A stretch of DNA of 64,000 nt from Solirubrobacter sp963848475 (lineage in GTDB: Bacteria; Actinomycetota; Thermoleophilia; Solirubrobacterales; Solirubrobacteraceae). The translations under genes were made by a program, and so were the position numbers. This document shows, piece after piece, positions 1 through 11,989 of this stretch (positions within the stretch are counted from its first letter, which is position 1; each line of letters starts with the position of its first letter). The notes under the pieces are model-generated. The model worked only from the letters and a program-made list of their open reading frames with translations. It ran no database searches and had not been told where the DNA came from. The stretch is from NCBI GenBank assembly GCA_963848475.1, contig CAWKDW010000020.1:558001-622000 (forward strand), given 5' to 3'.

Positions 1-2
1 CG

Positions 3-896
3 CTCAGCACCGGAGCGGCGTTCCCCGGTCGGGTCGAAGCGGATCTGGCCACGGGCACGGGGCCGGGTCGCGTCGACACGGGCCAGCAGGCGATCCTGCG
101 CGGGGCGAACCTGCGCGTGCGGCTGACCGACGACCAGCGCGAGGCCTGGCTCGAGGACGCGACGAGCGTGCCGATCGCGGTCGAGCTGCTGCTCCACGGC
201 GCGCGGAGCGTCGATGGGGCGCAGGAGACCTCGCTCGCGAAGACCGTCACCGTGCCCGCCGACGGCGCCGCGCTGATCGACCTGCCGCTGCCCGAGACGA
301 CGTGGACGGCGGCCGGCGCGGAGGGCATCGACATCAGCGGTGATCGAGTGATCGCCCTGCGGGCGACGGTCGGCGCCGGAACGCGGACGCTCACGCTCAC
401 GCGCATCTCGACGAGCGACCCCTATCCGTTCGCACGGTTCCTGCGGGCGGCCGCTTCGCCGACCCCGCCGCCGGTGGCCACCGCAACGCCGGTTGCGACG
501 GCTTCGGCGCGCGCGGCTCCGGCCGTGATCGCGACCGTGACGCCGAAGCCCGCACCCCCGGCGGTCTCCAAGGTCTCGGTGCGCTCCACGAAGCTGAAGG
601 TGGCCTCGCGGCGCGTGGCGGTCTCGCTGCGCTGCGCGGGGTCGTCCGCGTGCAAGGGCACGGTCCGGCTACGGACAGCGTCGAAGGTGAAGCTGGGCAA
701 GCGGGCCAGGCGCATCTTCTCGCTCACGCGGGCGGTGAAGTATTCGCTGGCGGCGGGCCGGACGGTCAAGGTCAAGCTCTCGCTGTCGAAGGACGGACGC
801 TCGCTGATGGCCCGTCGTCGTTCACTCGGGGCCAGCCTCGAACTGCGGCCCAGCGACGGCGCCATGACCAAGCGCAGGCTGAAGCTCTCCAAGTGA
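3..896 (+). CDS. Secreted protein, C-terminal part (5' end outside window)
   Basis: The reading frame is open from the left edge, so the start lies upstream; the internal GTG at 117 is not needed. About 298 codons are visible. A possibly beta-rich N-terminal part is followed by a Pro/Ala/Thr/Val linker (nt about 455-560, many APxxATP-like steps). The C-terminal module of about 100 residues has two cysteines in 'LRCAGSSACKG' and a very basic Lys/Arg/Ser-rich end. The same module type ends the secreted protein at 20512-21523, so it is probably a shared extracellular domain in this organism. I recognise no enzymatic motif. The gene stops at 894-896, a few bases from the convergent FhuF-like gene. 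Confidence 0.7.
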   Translation, partial: LSTGAAFPGRVEADLATGTGPGRVDTGQQAILRGANLRVRLTDDQREAWLEDATSVPIAVELLLHGARSVDGAQETSLAKTVTVPADGAALIDLPLPETTWTAAGAEGIDISGDRVIALRATVGAGTRTLTLTRISTSDPYPFARFLRAAASPTPPPVATATPVATASARAAPAVIATVTPKPAPPAVSKVSVRSTKLKVASRRVAVSLRCAGSSACKGTVRLRTASKVKLGKRARRIFSLTRAVKYSLAAGRTVKVKLSLSKDGRSLMARRRSLGASLELRPSDGAMTKRRLKLSK

Positions 897-901
897 CGGC
901 G

Positions 902-1537
902 CTACCCGCCGCCGGCGACGAGCCGGCGGCGGGCGTCGTCATCGAGCAATGGGCACGAGAAGCACTTCACCGCGATCGGGGTGCGGTAGTACAGGCAGCA
1001 GCCCGCGCGGACGTGCAGCAGCAGTTCGTGCGTGCCGAGGTCGAGCATGCGCAGCTCGGCCTTGCCCTCCAGCAGTTCGAACGCGCGTGGGCCGGCGTTC
1101 GTCATCTGCGCGATCCACGCGATCGCGGCTTCGAGCCGGTCGTCGGCGCTGCGCCAGAGCGCTTTGCGTGGACGCCTCGTCGTGTCGTGGACCGCGTCGA
1201 TCAGCGGTGTCAGGTGCTCGCGGGCCAGCAGCTCACGTACCGTCTCCAGGTTCGTGGCCTCGTTTGCCGCTGGGGCGTGCAGCGTGATGCCGTTGCCGTC
1301 GGGCGGCTCGTCACCGATCCACACGAGGACGTTGTCGGCACGCAGATCGGGCGGCTCCGTGTCGTTGAGCAGCGCGGTGGCGGCCGGAACCGCGAGCCGC
1401 CAGGTGACGACTTCGACGAGCCGCTGCCCCTGGATGTCGAGGCGGCCGGTGCCCAGCGAGGCGCCGCAGAGCGCGAGCGCCGCTTGTAGTTGCGGACCGG
1501 CGAGCTCGGCGGTCGACGCCCAGCCGGACGCGGGCAC
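902..1537 (-). CDS. FhuF-like ferric-siderophore reductase, [2Fe-2S]
   Basis: The C-terminus carries the signature Cys-Cys-x10-Cys-x2-Cys ('GCCLYYRT' ... 'KCFSC'), which in FhuF-family proteins ligates a 2Fe-2S cluster used to reduce ferric iron from hydroxamate siderophores in the cytoplasm. The start is taken as the GTG at 1537, which overlaps the TAG stop of the upstream gene (TAGTG) and gives 211 residues. A longer frame runs upstream, but only as a shadow of the SirB1-like gene. It is translationally coupled to that gene. The palindrome at 2265-2278 upstream of the pair and the siderophore genes 11 kb away fit an iron-acquisition role. The N-terminal region is poorly conserved to my eye, so only the reductase tail is firm. 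Confidence 0.75.
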   Translation of the reverse strand: MPASGWASTAELAGPQLQAALALCGASLGTGRLDIQGQRLVEVVTWRLAVPAATALLNDTEPPDLRADNVLVWIGDEPPDGNGITLHAPAANEATNLETVRELLAREHLTPLIDAVHDTTRRPRKALWRSADDRLEAAIAWIAQMTNAGPRAFELLEGKAELRMLDLGTHELLLHVRAGCCLYYRTPIAVKCFSCPLLDDDARRRLVAGGG

Positions 1538-2208
1538 TAGTTCAGGCGGGCGCTGACCCGGCGCAGGCGCTGCTCGGCCTCGGCCATGTCCTCGAAGGGG
1601 AGCGTGCAACGCAGGCGCGCGACCTTCAGCGCTCGCGCGAGGTCACCGTCGCGCTCGTAGCGCGGCTGCAGCAGGTCGAGCAACTCGGCGGCGAGCTGGT
1701 GGCCGCAGCGCCAGTTCATCGGCCCGAGCGTGCCGGCGTCGACGAGCCGGCCCGTCGAGGGGTCCAGGACGAGCGGCTCGGTCAGGCGCTGGTGGGCGAT
1801 GAAGTGGCCCTGCTCACCGGCGACGATGCCGAGCGCAAGACCGGCGCGGCGGCCGATCTCGGCCAGCACGATCGCGACGATGACGGGGTGGCCGTGGCCA
1901 CGCTCGAGCACACGGTCGATCAACAACTCGCCAGGACCGCCGCCGTGGCGGGGGCACAGCGCGGTGTTGGTCACGGCTTCGCCGAGCGCGCGCAACTGCG
2001 CCTCGGGCTCGCTCTCGAGCTCGGCCAGCACGGCCGCACCCAGTGCACACAGCGCACGCTCGACGCGGTCGGCGTCGAGATCTCCGAGCTCCCAGGCCAG
2101 CGAGGCCGCGAGCTCGGCGGGCGGGGGGCAGGTGACCGACGCGTGGAGCCGGAACGGCAGGGTGGTGGCCCGCCCGCGCACCGCTGTTCGTCTGTCGCTG
2201 CTGCTCAC
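1537..2208 (-). CDS. SirB1/transglutaminase-like family protein
   Basis: A 223-residue protein. The middle (about residues 95-140) has the transglutaminase-like SirB1 pattern: a region around 'GHPVIVAIVLAEIGRR' followed by 'GIVAGEQGHFIAH', and then a segment with 'LVLDPSTGR'. In SirB1 proteins this fold is usually non-catalytic or of unknown reaction. A pair of cysteines later in the protein could bind metal, but this is not a known motif. It is the first gene of a two-gene unit with the FhuF-like reductase (stop overlaps start), so an iron-linked role is inferred from context only. The start ATG at 2208 follows a 129-bp gap shared with the divergent fas gene. Confidence 0.65.
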   Translation of the reverse strand: MSSSDRRTAVRGRATTLPFRLHASVTCPPPAELAASLAWELGDLDADRVERALCALGAAVLAELESEPEAQLRALGEAVTNTALCPRHGGGPGELLIDRVLERGHGHPVIVAIVLAEIGRRAGLALGIVAGEQGHFIAHQRLTEPLVLDPSTGRLVDAGTLGPMNWRCGHQLAAELLDLLQPRYERDGDLARALKVARLRCTLPFEDMAEAEQRLRRVSARLN

Positions 2209-2264
2209 GTCCGACCTCCGCAGAGCTTCGCTGCATCCCTGGGCGCCTCGGCTGAGTGCGCCTC

Positions 2265-2278
2265 TTAGGGGACCCTAA
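2265..2278. promoter_or_regulatory. Palindrome resembling a DtxR/IdeR-type operator
   Basis: TTAGGGGACCCTAA is a perfect 6-bp inverted repeat (TTAGGG/CCCTAA) around a 2-base centre. DtxR/IdeR boxes begin TTAGG and end CCTAA, so the arms match the outer parts of that consensus, although the spacing is shorter than the classic 19-mer. It lies 57 bp upstream of the SirB1/FhuF pair and about 90 bp upstream of fas. Iron control of the reductase is the likelier role. Confidence 0.5.
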
Positions 2279-2370
2279 CAAAATCCGACGCCGAGGATCG
2301 GATTACGCTTCAATGTGCCGACCAAGCTACTTGGCGATTGGTGACAAGCATGCTTGATCAGGACCGTTTG

Positions 2371-5300
2371 ATGACATTGACCACAACCCAGCACGTGTCC
2401 TCCGCGCCTCACGGCGCGGCGCCCGCCAGCCTGGCAGGGCGGCTTGCCGCTGCGCAGACGAGCGCCGTCGTGACCTTCGCCGGCCAGGGCGTCGACGTGC
2501 TCGACGAGCTCGCGGCGCTCGTCGCCCAGCGGCCCGAGTTGCGCACCGGGGTCACCTTGGGGACCGAGGTGCTGACCGCGGTCGCGCGTTCGGAGCCCGC
2601 GCTGGCGCGTGGGGGATACCGCCACGGCGTGGACGTCGCCGCGTGGGTGCTCGATCCCGACGGGGCGCCGCCGCTGGCGTACTTGCGCGGCGCCGCGGTC
2701 GCCTATCCGCTCAGCCTGCTCGCGCAGGCGCTGCTGTGGCGGGCGCTGTACGCGGATGCTCTGGGCGACGCGGTGCGCGCCGGTTCGATCCGCGCGCTGG
2801 CAGGGCACTCCCAGGGGCTGCTCGCCGCGCAACTGGTCGGCGAGGCGCCGGAGGGCGTCATCGACGATGCGCTGCTCGCCCGTCATCTCGAGCGCGCCGC
2901 GATCCAGGGGTTGATCATGTCCGACGCGGCCGCCGGGCGCTCGCCGATGGCCGCGATCGACGGCGTCGCGGTCGCGGTTCTGGAGCCGCTGCTCGGCGAC
3001 GTGACGATCGCGCTCGTCAACACGCCCACGCGCGTCGTCGTCTCCGGTGCCCCTCCGGCGCTCGACGCGCTGCGCTCGCGCCTGCGCTCGCAGGCGCGCC
3101 GCGAAGCGGCCGAGCGCCGGGACGGCCGCCGCGGGGGCGCGCCGCTGCGCTTCGAGTGGTCGCCGCTGGGCGTCGACGTGCCGTTTCATTCCCCGGCTCT
3201 GGCGTCGCCGCTGGCGGATTTCGAGCAGTGGCGCTCATCGGACGCTGGGCCGACCTGGGGGCCGGTGCTGGGCGTCGTCGGCGGGGTGGCGCGCTCGCAG
3301 TTCACCGAGCCGGTGCGGTGGGATCGTGTCGCCGCGGCCATCGTCGAGACCGGCGCCGACTGGGTGCTCGACCTCGGACCGGGCACCGCGGTCGCGCGCA
3401 TGACCGCGGAGAACCTGCGCGGCACCGGCGTGCGGACACTCGCCCTGGCCTCGCCCGAGGGACGGCGCGTGCTGACCGCGCCCGGAGCCGCGCCGGCGGC
3501 GCGCGACCTCGCGTACGCGTCGCTGGCACCGCGGGTGGTCGAGCTGCCCGGCGGCCGGCGCCATCTCGACACGCGCTACACGCGGGCCACGGGCCGCCCG
3601 CCGGTGATCCTCGCCGGGATGACGCCGACGACCGTCGATGCCCCCATCGTCGCCGCCGCCGCGAACGCCGGCTACATGGCCGAGCTGGCCGGCGGCGGTC
3701 AGCCGGACCGGCGCACGTTCGCACTGCGCGTCTCGGAGCTCGCGACGCTGCTCGAGCCCGGGCGCGAGGTCGCCTTCAACACGCTGCTGCTCGACCGGCA
3801 TCTGTGGGAGTTGCACATCTCGCACGACGCGCTGCTCTTCGGCGCGCGGCGTGCGGGAGCACCGTTCGCCGGGCTGACGGTATCGGCCGGCATCCCAGAC
3901 GTGGACGAGGCGATCGCGCTGCTCGACCGGCTCGCCGGCGAGGGCATGCGCGTCAACGCCTTCAAGCCCGGAACCGCCGAGCAGGTGCGGCGGCTGCTGG
4001 CGATCGCCGACGCCGCTCCGCACCACACGATCGCGGCGCATCTCGAGGGCGGCCGCGGCGGCGGGCACCACTCGTGGGAGGACCTCGAGGAGCTGCTGCT
4101 GGAGACCTACCACGAGCTGCGCCGGCGGCCGAATGTCCTGGTCTGCGCGGGCGGCGGCATCGGCACGCCCGAGCGCGCCGCCGATCTGTTGTGCGGGACG
4201 TGGGCGCTGGCGCACGGAAGGCTGGCGATGCCGGTCGACGCGGTGCTGGTCGGAACCGCGGCGATGGCCTGCCTTGAGGCGACGGCGTCGCCGCAGGTCA
4301 AGGCCGCGCTCGTCGCGGCCGGCGGCGCTCGCGGCTGGGTTCCGCGCCGCGGCGTCGAGGGCGGCGTCACCTCCGCCCGCAGCAACCTCAACGCCGACAT
4401 CCACCTGCTCGACAACTCGGCGTCGCGAGCGGGCCACCTGCTCGAGTCGGTCGCGGGCGACGAGGCCGCGGTGGACGCACGGCGCGAGGAGATCATCGCC
4501 GCGCTCGCTTTGACGGCCAAGCCGTACTTCGGCGAGCTGCCGGCGATGACGTACCTGTCGCTGCTGGAGCGCTTCCACGAGCGCTGCGCGATCGGGGCGC
4601 TTCCGGCGCTACGACGACGGCGCCTGGGGCCACCCGAGCTGGCGCTCGCGCGCGGCGGCGCTCTACCGGCGCTTCGCGGCGCGGCTCTCGGTCGCGGAGT
4701 CGGGGCCGGTCTCGGTGGACGTCGATCTCGACGATCCGGCGGCGGCGTTGCTTCGCTTCGCCTCGGCGTACCCGTCCGCGGAAACGTCCTTGTTGCACCC
4801 GTCCGATGCGCAGTTCTTCCTCGAGGTCTGCGACCGCCCCGGCAAGCCGGTCCCGTTCGTGCCGGTCCTGGATGGCGAGGTGCGCCGCTGGTACATGGCC
4901 GACGGGCTCTGGCAGGCCCAGGACGACCGTCTCGAGCGCCGACGAGGTGTTCGTCATCCCCGGTCCCGAGGCGATCGCGGGGATAGAGCGCGCCGACGAG
5001 CCGATCGCCGAGCTGCTCGCCCGCTTCGAGGCCGTCGCGATCTCGCGCTCCGTCTCGCGGCTTGAGGAGCGCGTGCGCCTCGCCGCCCCCGGCCCCGCGC
5101 CCGCACCACTCGCGGACCTCGTCCGCGGCGACGGCCCCGTCGCCGCGTTGTGCGCCGCGCAATGCGTGGTCAGCGACGACGGCCGCACCCACCCGAACCC
5201 GCTCTGGCGCTTGGTCGCGCCGGGCGACACGATCTCCGAGCGCGACGGCACCGTCGTCATCCGCCCGTCCTCCGCGACCGCCGAGCGCGTGACGCTGGAG

Positions 5301-8300
5301 CGAGACGGCAACGACGCGATCGTGACGGTCGACACCGCCGCCACCGCCCCGCTCGTCCTGCGCTTTCGCCCGCTACCGGGAGGCGCCGAGGCGTCCGCCG
5401 GCCGGCGGCGCCGCCCTCCGCGTCGCCGTCCGGCGGGGCCGCGTCCGTCCTCCGCGCGCGTCGCTCTCCGGCGCGTCGGCGTCGCCTTCCGGCGCATCGC
5501 CATCCGTCGCGTCGCCGGCTACAGCGTCGCGCGCCGCCGCGTCCCCTCACGCGGTCCGCGAGATCGGCGGCGACGCCTCGCGTGCAGCCTTCGCCGCGAC
5601 CGCTCTCACGGACGGGCGCCCGCCCGCCGTCGATGACCCACTCCAAGGGCTGACCGTGCCGTGGTCATGCCCCCCGAGCTGCGCGCGCGCGTACCGGGTC
5701 GCGACGGGCGCGGCGCACGATGGCGTCCCGGTCGACGTCGCGCTCACGCTCGCCTGGCCCGCGCTGACCGCGCTGCTCGCCTTCCCGGAGCTCGCCGCCC
5801 GGCTTCCGGAGCTCGTCCACGCGTCGCACGCCGTCCATCCGGGCGAGGCGTGGCCGCCGCGCGCCGGTGAGACCGGGACGACCGAGGCGCGGCTCGTCGA
5901 GCTCGCCGATCCGGCGGGCGCACCGACGCGCCTGCGCTGCCTCGCCCGCCTGAGCAGCGCGCGCGGCACGCTCGCCGACGTCGAGGCCGAGCTCGCGATC
6001 CTCGGCGACGCGCCGGCGACGCCGTTCGCGCTCCGCCGCCGCGACGTCCACGACCTCACGATCACGCTCACCGAACCCGGCGACGCCGACTTCCTCGCCG
6101 CCCAGCCCTGGCTGCGACTGACCGCCGAGCTCGCGACCGGCGACGTCCTGCAGGTGCGCGCGGAGACGACCGTCGACGTGCCGCACGACGGCGCGCCGCG
6201 CTGGTCCGCGAGCGGCACCGTCGAGCGCGCGGGCGCGACGCTGGGCGCGATCGCGGGCGGCGACGCCGCGTCGCCGCCGGACGCCGCCGCCCGGCTCGTC
6301 CGCGGCCGCTGCGCCGGACTCGGTCGCCCCCGCCGCGCCCGGCTCGTCCGCCGCCAACCCCGTCGCGGCCGTGCTCGCGCTCCTCGCTCCGGCCGGCCCC
6401 GAGCGGTCCCGCGGCCCGCTCGCACACTCGCCGTGGCTGAGGACTCGGCGCCCGCTTCGATGGAGGCCTTCGCGCGGGTCGGTGGCGACCGCAACCCGCT
6501 CCATCGCTCCGTGCTCGCCGCGCGCATGGCCGGCCTGTCGCGCCCGATCGTGCACGGGGCGTGGACGGCCGCGCGGGCTTCGGCGTTCGTCGTCGACGAG
6601 CTGTGCGGCGGCGATGCGTCGCTGCTGCGCGACTGGAGCGTGCGCTTCCTCGCGCCCGTGCCGCTCGGCGCGCTGCTCGACCTCGAGGCCACCCGGGTGG
6701 CGGTCGTCGGCGGCAGGCGGGTCGTGCAGGTGCGGGTGCGCGTGGGGGAGACCGACGTCGCGCTCGGCGAGGCGGTCGTCGACCACCTTCCCACCGCGCT
6801 CGTGTTCCCCGGACAGGGGATCCAGCGGACGGGGCTCGGCGCCGACGGACGTGGGCGTTCACGCGCCGCACGCGCGGTCTGGGAGCGAGCCGACGCGCAC
6901 ACCCGCGAGCGGCTCGGGTTCTCGCTGCTCGACGTGGTCGAGCGCAACCCGCGCGAGCTGCGGCTCGCCGACGGTCGCGTGCGCCGCCATCCCGACGGCG
7001 TGCTCTTCCGCACCGAGTTCACGCAACCGGCGCTGCTCGCGCTCGCGGCCGCACAACTCGCGGAGCTCCGCGCCGAGGGCGCCGTCGGTGAGCACGTCAT
7101 CGCCGCAGGGCACAGCGTCGGCGAGTTCGCGGCGCTGCACGCGCTCGGCGCGCTGGAGCTCGAGAGCGCGCTGGAGCTCGTCCACCGCCGCGGCGAGGCG
7201 ATGCAGGCGCACGTCCCGCGCGACGCGGGCGGCGCGTCGCGCTACCGGCTCGCCGTCGTCGACCCGTCGGGGGCGGACATCGAGGCGTTCGTCGGCGACG
7301 ACCCCGTCGAGATCGTCAACCACAACGCGACCGGCCGCCAGTACGCGGTGACCGGCACCGTAGAGGCGATTGCGGCGCTCGAGGCGCGGCTCGGCAAGCG
7401 CGCGGTGCGGGTGCTGCCGGGGATCGACGTGCCGTTTCACTCGTCGGCGCTTCAGGGTGCCGTGGCCGAGCTGCGCGGCTACGTGCAGGCGGCGGCCATC
7501 GACCCCGAGCCGCTGGCCGGCCGCTGGGTGCCGAACCTCGTCGGCCGTCCGTTCAGCCTCGATCCGGGCTTCGCGCCCGAGCTCGGCACCGACTCCGCTC
7601 AGGTCGTCGTCGAGCTGCTGGCCCGCCAGCTCGCCTCGCCCGTACGCTGGATCGAGACGCAGCACGCGCTCGTCGACGCGCTCGGCGTGCGCCGCCTGAT
7701 CGAGGTCGCGCCCGCGCACGCGGACGTGCTGAGCGGCTTGGCACGGATCACGCTGGCCGACGGCGACACCCGGCTACTGCACACGGAGCGCGATCGCGAT
7801 GTCGTGCTCGACCGCGACGTCGTCCTCCAGGAGGAGCGAGCGGAGGTGTCCGCCCCGGTGGCGGTGCCCACCGGGGCGGACACGTCCGCTCGCTCGGCTG
7901 GCGCCGATCATACGGTGGTCGCCGACCGGCCTGTCGATGCCGGCAGCGCGCTCGAGTTCGTGCTCGCGCTCCAGGCACGTGTGCGGCTGGACCAGCTCGA
8001 TCGCTCGGAGACGCTCGACGAGCTCTTCCAGGGCGTGTCGTCGCGGCGCAACCAGGTCCTGATCGACCTCGGACGCGAGTTCGGACTCTCCGGTGCGGAG
8101 GGCGTCCAGCGCCACTCGATCGGCGATCTCGTGAAGTCGCTGCGCGAGCAGGGCGCGTCGTATCGCTTCCCCGGCGCCTACCTGCGCGAGGCGCTGGCGG
8201 CGGGCCTGACCCGTGCCGGGCTCTCGCGCGGGGACAGCGTTGCCCGACTGGCGTCGGTCTGGGCCCTCGGCCCGGGGCTCACCGAGCACGTCCTCGCGCG

Positions 8301-11300
8301 CGCCGCGCTCGACACGCGCCCCGGCCCGTCGGCCCGTGGCGGCGAGCTCGCCCGCCTGGCCTCCGGCGAAGGACTGCTCGAACGTGCGGTCGAGCTCACC
8401 GCGAGCGATCTCTCGTTGCCGCTCGCGCGCGTCGCGGCCGTCGAGCAGGCGGCGGCGCCGGTGCTCTCGGGCGAGGCGGGCACGAAGCTCGAGGACGCGC
8501 TGCTCGGCTCCGCCCGCGCGCTCGCCGTCGGCCTCGGCCGCCCCTTCGCCGAGGTTGGCGAGCCGCTCGCGGACGCCGATCCCGACGCGGCGCGCCTCGC
8601 GCTGTTGGACGCCGAGCTCGGCTCGGCGCGCGCGAGCGAGATCGCCCCGCGCTTCGACGCCCGTCGCAACGTGCGTTTCGCGTCCGCGTGGGCGAGCGCC
8701 CGCTGGGACCTCGTCACCGCCTACCACGACGCGGTCGCCGGTCGGCTGTCGCTCGACGCGCTGGCCGAGGAGGCCGACCGCCTCGCGGCGCACGCCGCCG
8801 AGCCGCCGCTCGCCGCCACCGCGGCCTGGCTCGCCGCCCGCGCCGAGACGCGCGGGTTCCCGGACATCGCGGCGACGATGCGCGCGCGTCGCCGCGCCGC
8901 GCGTCGCCGCGCCGCGCGTCGGCGCGTCGCGCCGCGCCGCCGACTCGTCGGCCGCCGCGGAGCGCCTCGCTGCCATGCCGCGATGGGCGCCATTGCCGCT
9001 GCGACCCGGGCGTCCGACAGTCGCGATCGGGCCGGATGGCGTCCCGGGTCTCGGCACCGTCGAGGACCCATCGCGCCCGAGCGATCTCATCGAGGGGCTC
9101 GCCTCGGGGGCTCCTGACGCGCCCGTCAGCGCGCCGCCCGAGGCTGCGGCGGCGCTGGCCGAGGCGCTCGGCCGCGCGCTGAAGAACTCGCCGGATCTGC
9201 GCGCCGAGGTCGCGGTCGTCACCGGCGCCGCGCCCGGTTCGATCGCCGCGGCGCTCGTGCGGCGGCTGCTGCGCGGCGGGGCGACGGTGGTCGTCACGAC
9301 CTCCACCGACATGCCCAAACGGCGGCGGTTCTACCGCGAGCTGTACCGGACCTCCGCGGGTCCCGGCGCGGAGTTGCATGTCGTGCCGGCCAACCTCGCG
9401 TCGTTCGCGGACATCGACGCTCTCACCGAGTGGCTGCGGCAACCGGGCGGCGGGCGGCGCGGCCGCGACGACCTCCGGATCGATCCGCTCACGCCGACGC
9501 TGCTCGCGCCGTTCGCCGCATTGCCGACGACGGGCGATGCCTCCGAGGCCGGGGCCGCGTTCGAGACCGCGCTGCGGCTCCAGCTGCTCGGCGTGCAGCG
9601 GCTCACGGGGGCGCTCGCACAGCACGCCCCGCTCACGGTTGTGCTCCCACTCTCGCCCAACCACGGCGCGTTCGGCGGCGACGGTCCGTACGGCGAGACG
9701 AAGGCGGCGCTCGAAGTCATGCTGCGGCGCTCGCGCAGCGAGTCCTGGGGCCGTTGCGACGCGGTTGATCGCGCCGCGCATCGGCTGGGTTCGGGGCACC
9801 GGCCTGATGGCGGCGAACGACGCGATCGCGCCGCTGGTCGAGGAGCGGCTCGGCGTGCGGACGTTCGCCGCCGATGAGATGGGCTGGCTGCTGACGGCGA
9901 TGCTCGAACTGCGCGGGCAAGCGCCGATCGAGCTCGACGCCTCCGGCGGCCTCTCGGCGATCACCGATCTGCGCGGCGCGCTGGAGCCGCTCGCGGCCGA
10001 GCTGCGTGAGCGCTCTGCCCGCAACGCGCGCCGCCACCGGCTCGAGCGGTCGATCCGCCCGCAGGCCGACGAATCCCAGATCGAGGCGCTGCCGTCACCC
10101 GGCACCGACGCCGCGCCGCGCGGCGGCACGCACCTGCCCGTACACGGCCTGGCGCCCGAGGACCTGGTCGTGATCGTCGGCACCGGCGAGCTCGGGCCTG
10201 GCGGCACCGGCCGCAGCCGCTTCGCGCTGGAGCTCGACGAGCTCGATTCACCGGGCGTCGTCGCGGAGCTCGCCTGGCTCACCGGGCTCGTGCGCTTCGA
10301 GCTCGATCGCTATCGCGGCCGCTGGATCGACACCGGCAGCGGCGACGAGGTGCCCGAGGAGCGGCTCGCGGAGCGGTACGCCGAACCGGTCGCCGCGCGC
10401 GTCGGGGTCCGGGCGCTCGAGAGCGACGGGACGATCGACGTCGCCGGCCATACGGTGCTCGCCCCGGTCACGCTTGAACGCGAGCTCGTCTTCGAGGTCG
10501 CCACCGAGGACGAGGCGCGCGCATTTCTCGCCGAGGACCCGGAGCGCACCGAGGTCAGACAGGACGCCGAGCGCTGGCGCGTCAGACGGCTCCCGGGCGC
10601 GCAGATCCGCGTCCCGCGCGTCGTCGCCCATACCCGCCGCGTCGCCGGTCAGCTCCCGACCGGCCTCGACCTCGCCCGCTTCGGCGTCCCCGCGGACCTG
10701 ATCGCGACCGCCGACCGGATGGCGCTCGTGAACCTCGCGTGCACCGTCGAGGCCTTCGCCGACGCCGGCCTCGAGCCCGAGGAGCTGCTCGACGCGGTCC
10801 ATCCGGCCCGCGTGGCCAACACGCAGGGCGCGGGCATGGGCGGGATGGCGTCGCTGCGGCGCCTGCTGCTCGACCACCTGCTCGCCGGCGAGCGCCAGAA
10901 CGATCGCGTGCAGGAGGCGCTCGGCAACGTCGTCGCCGCGCACGCGGTCCAGACCTACCTCGGCTCCTACGGCCCGATGATCCACCCGGTCGGCGCGTGC
11001 GCGACCGCGGCCGTCTCGCTCGAGGTCGCGCACGACAAGATCACGAGCGGCGGCGTGCTCGCCGTGCTCGCGGGCGGCTTCGACGATCTCACGCCCGAGG
11101 GCATGGTCGGCTTCGGCGACATGGGCGCGACCGTCAGCAGCGACGAGCTCGACGCTATGGGACTGGACCCGAGCGAGGCCTCGCGCGCCAACGACGTGCG
11201 ACGGGCGGGCTTCGTCGAGGCCCAGGGTGGCGGCGCGCAGCTCGTCGTCCGCGGCGACGTCGCGCTCGCACTCGGCCTCCCGGTCCGCGGCGTGCTCGCC

Positions 11301-11989
11301 TACGCGGGCAGCTTCGCCGACGGCCTGCACACCTCGATCCCGGCCGCGGGCCTCGGCGCGCTGGCGAGCGCCTCGACCCTGAAACGGGCCCTGGCACGTC
11401 ACGGGCTGAGCGCCGACGACATCGGCGTCGTCTCCAAGCACGACACGTCGACCGAGATGAACGACCCGGCGGAGGCCGACCTGCACGAGCGCCTCCAGGA
11501 CGCGCTCGGCCGCAGCGCCGGCAACCCGCTGCTCGTCGTCTCCCAGAAGACCGTCACCGGGCACGCGAAGGGCGGCGCCGCGGCCTGGCAGCTCGACGGC
11601 GCGCTGCGGATGCTCGACACCGGCGTGGTCCCCGGCAACCGCAACCTCGAGAGCGCCGACCCGCTGGAGCGCGACAACGCGCACCTCACGCTCGGCGACC
11701 GCCCGATCCGGCTGGCCGAGCCGCTGAAGGCGGTGCTCGTCACCTCACTGGGCTTCGGCCACGTCTCCGCGGTGCTCGCCCTCGCACACCCCGACACCTT
11801 CATCGCCGCGCTGGCACCCGAAACCCGCGCGGACTACCTCGCCCGCGCCGGCCGCCGTCGCGCCGAGGGCGTCCGCCGCCGGCTCGAGACCCGGATCGGC
11901 CGCCCGCCGCTCGTCCGCCGCAACGCCGCCGCCCGCCCGGCCCGCGAGACCGAGGCCGCCCAGCTCCTTTATGGGGTCAGACCCCTTGA
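2371..11989 (+). CDS. fas: Type I fatty acid synthase, multidomain, interrupted by frameshifts
   Basis: Mycobacterial-type FAS-I, which builds fatty acids de novo in the cytosol. The domain order is readable: acyltransferase (GHSQG, nt about 2803), enoyl reductase ('GMTPTT', about 3615), dehydratase hotdog ('GDRNPLH', about 6485), malonyl/palmitoyl transferase ('GHSVGEF', about 7108), ACP ('GVSSRRNQ', about 8035; Ser is the phosphopantetheine site), ketoreductase (about 9190-9800), and ketosynthase with Cys at 10998, 'KHDTST' and 'KTVTGHAKGG'. The frame changes near 4600, 4935, 5370-5450, 5655, 5690, 6292, 6430, 8885 and 9750; most equal +1 base. Motifs are intact between the breaks, so I read it as one gene with sequence errors rather than a decayed one. 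The start is ambiguous (TTG 2338, GTG 2341, ATG 2350 or ATG 2371). The end is placed in the palindrome at 11973-12017; as given, the frame runs on to 12452. Confidence 0.88.
8884..8928 (+). repeat. 15-bp tandem repeat inside fas linker
   Basis: GCGCGTCGCCGCGCC occurs twice head to tail (8884-8898, 8899-8913), with a degenerate third copy after it. In the frame used downstream it encodes repeats like R-V-A-A-P between the ACP-side region and the ketoreductase. One of the frame changes of fas falls at its left edge in a CG-dinucleotide run, so copy or base number here may be unreliable. Confidence 0.75.

Noticed and set aside
422..892. Antisense open frame opposite the first gene
   Set aside because: Arg/Ala-rich shadow of a GC-rich coding frame, no start context or motif.
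2371..11989. fas as a decayed pseudogene
   Set aside because: All catalytic motifs are intact between the breaks, the breaks are biased to one inserted base, and unrelated conserved genes such as pntB show the same defect.
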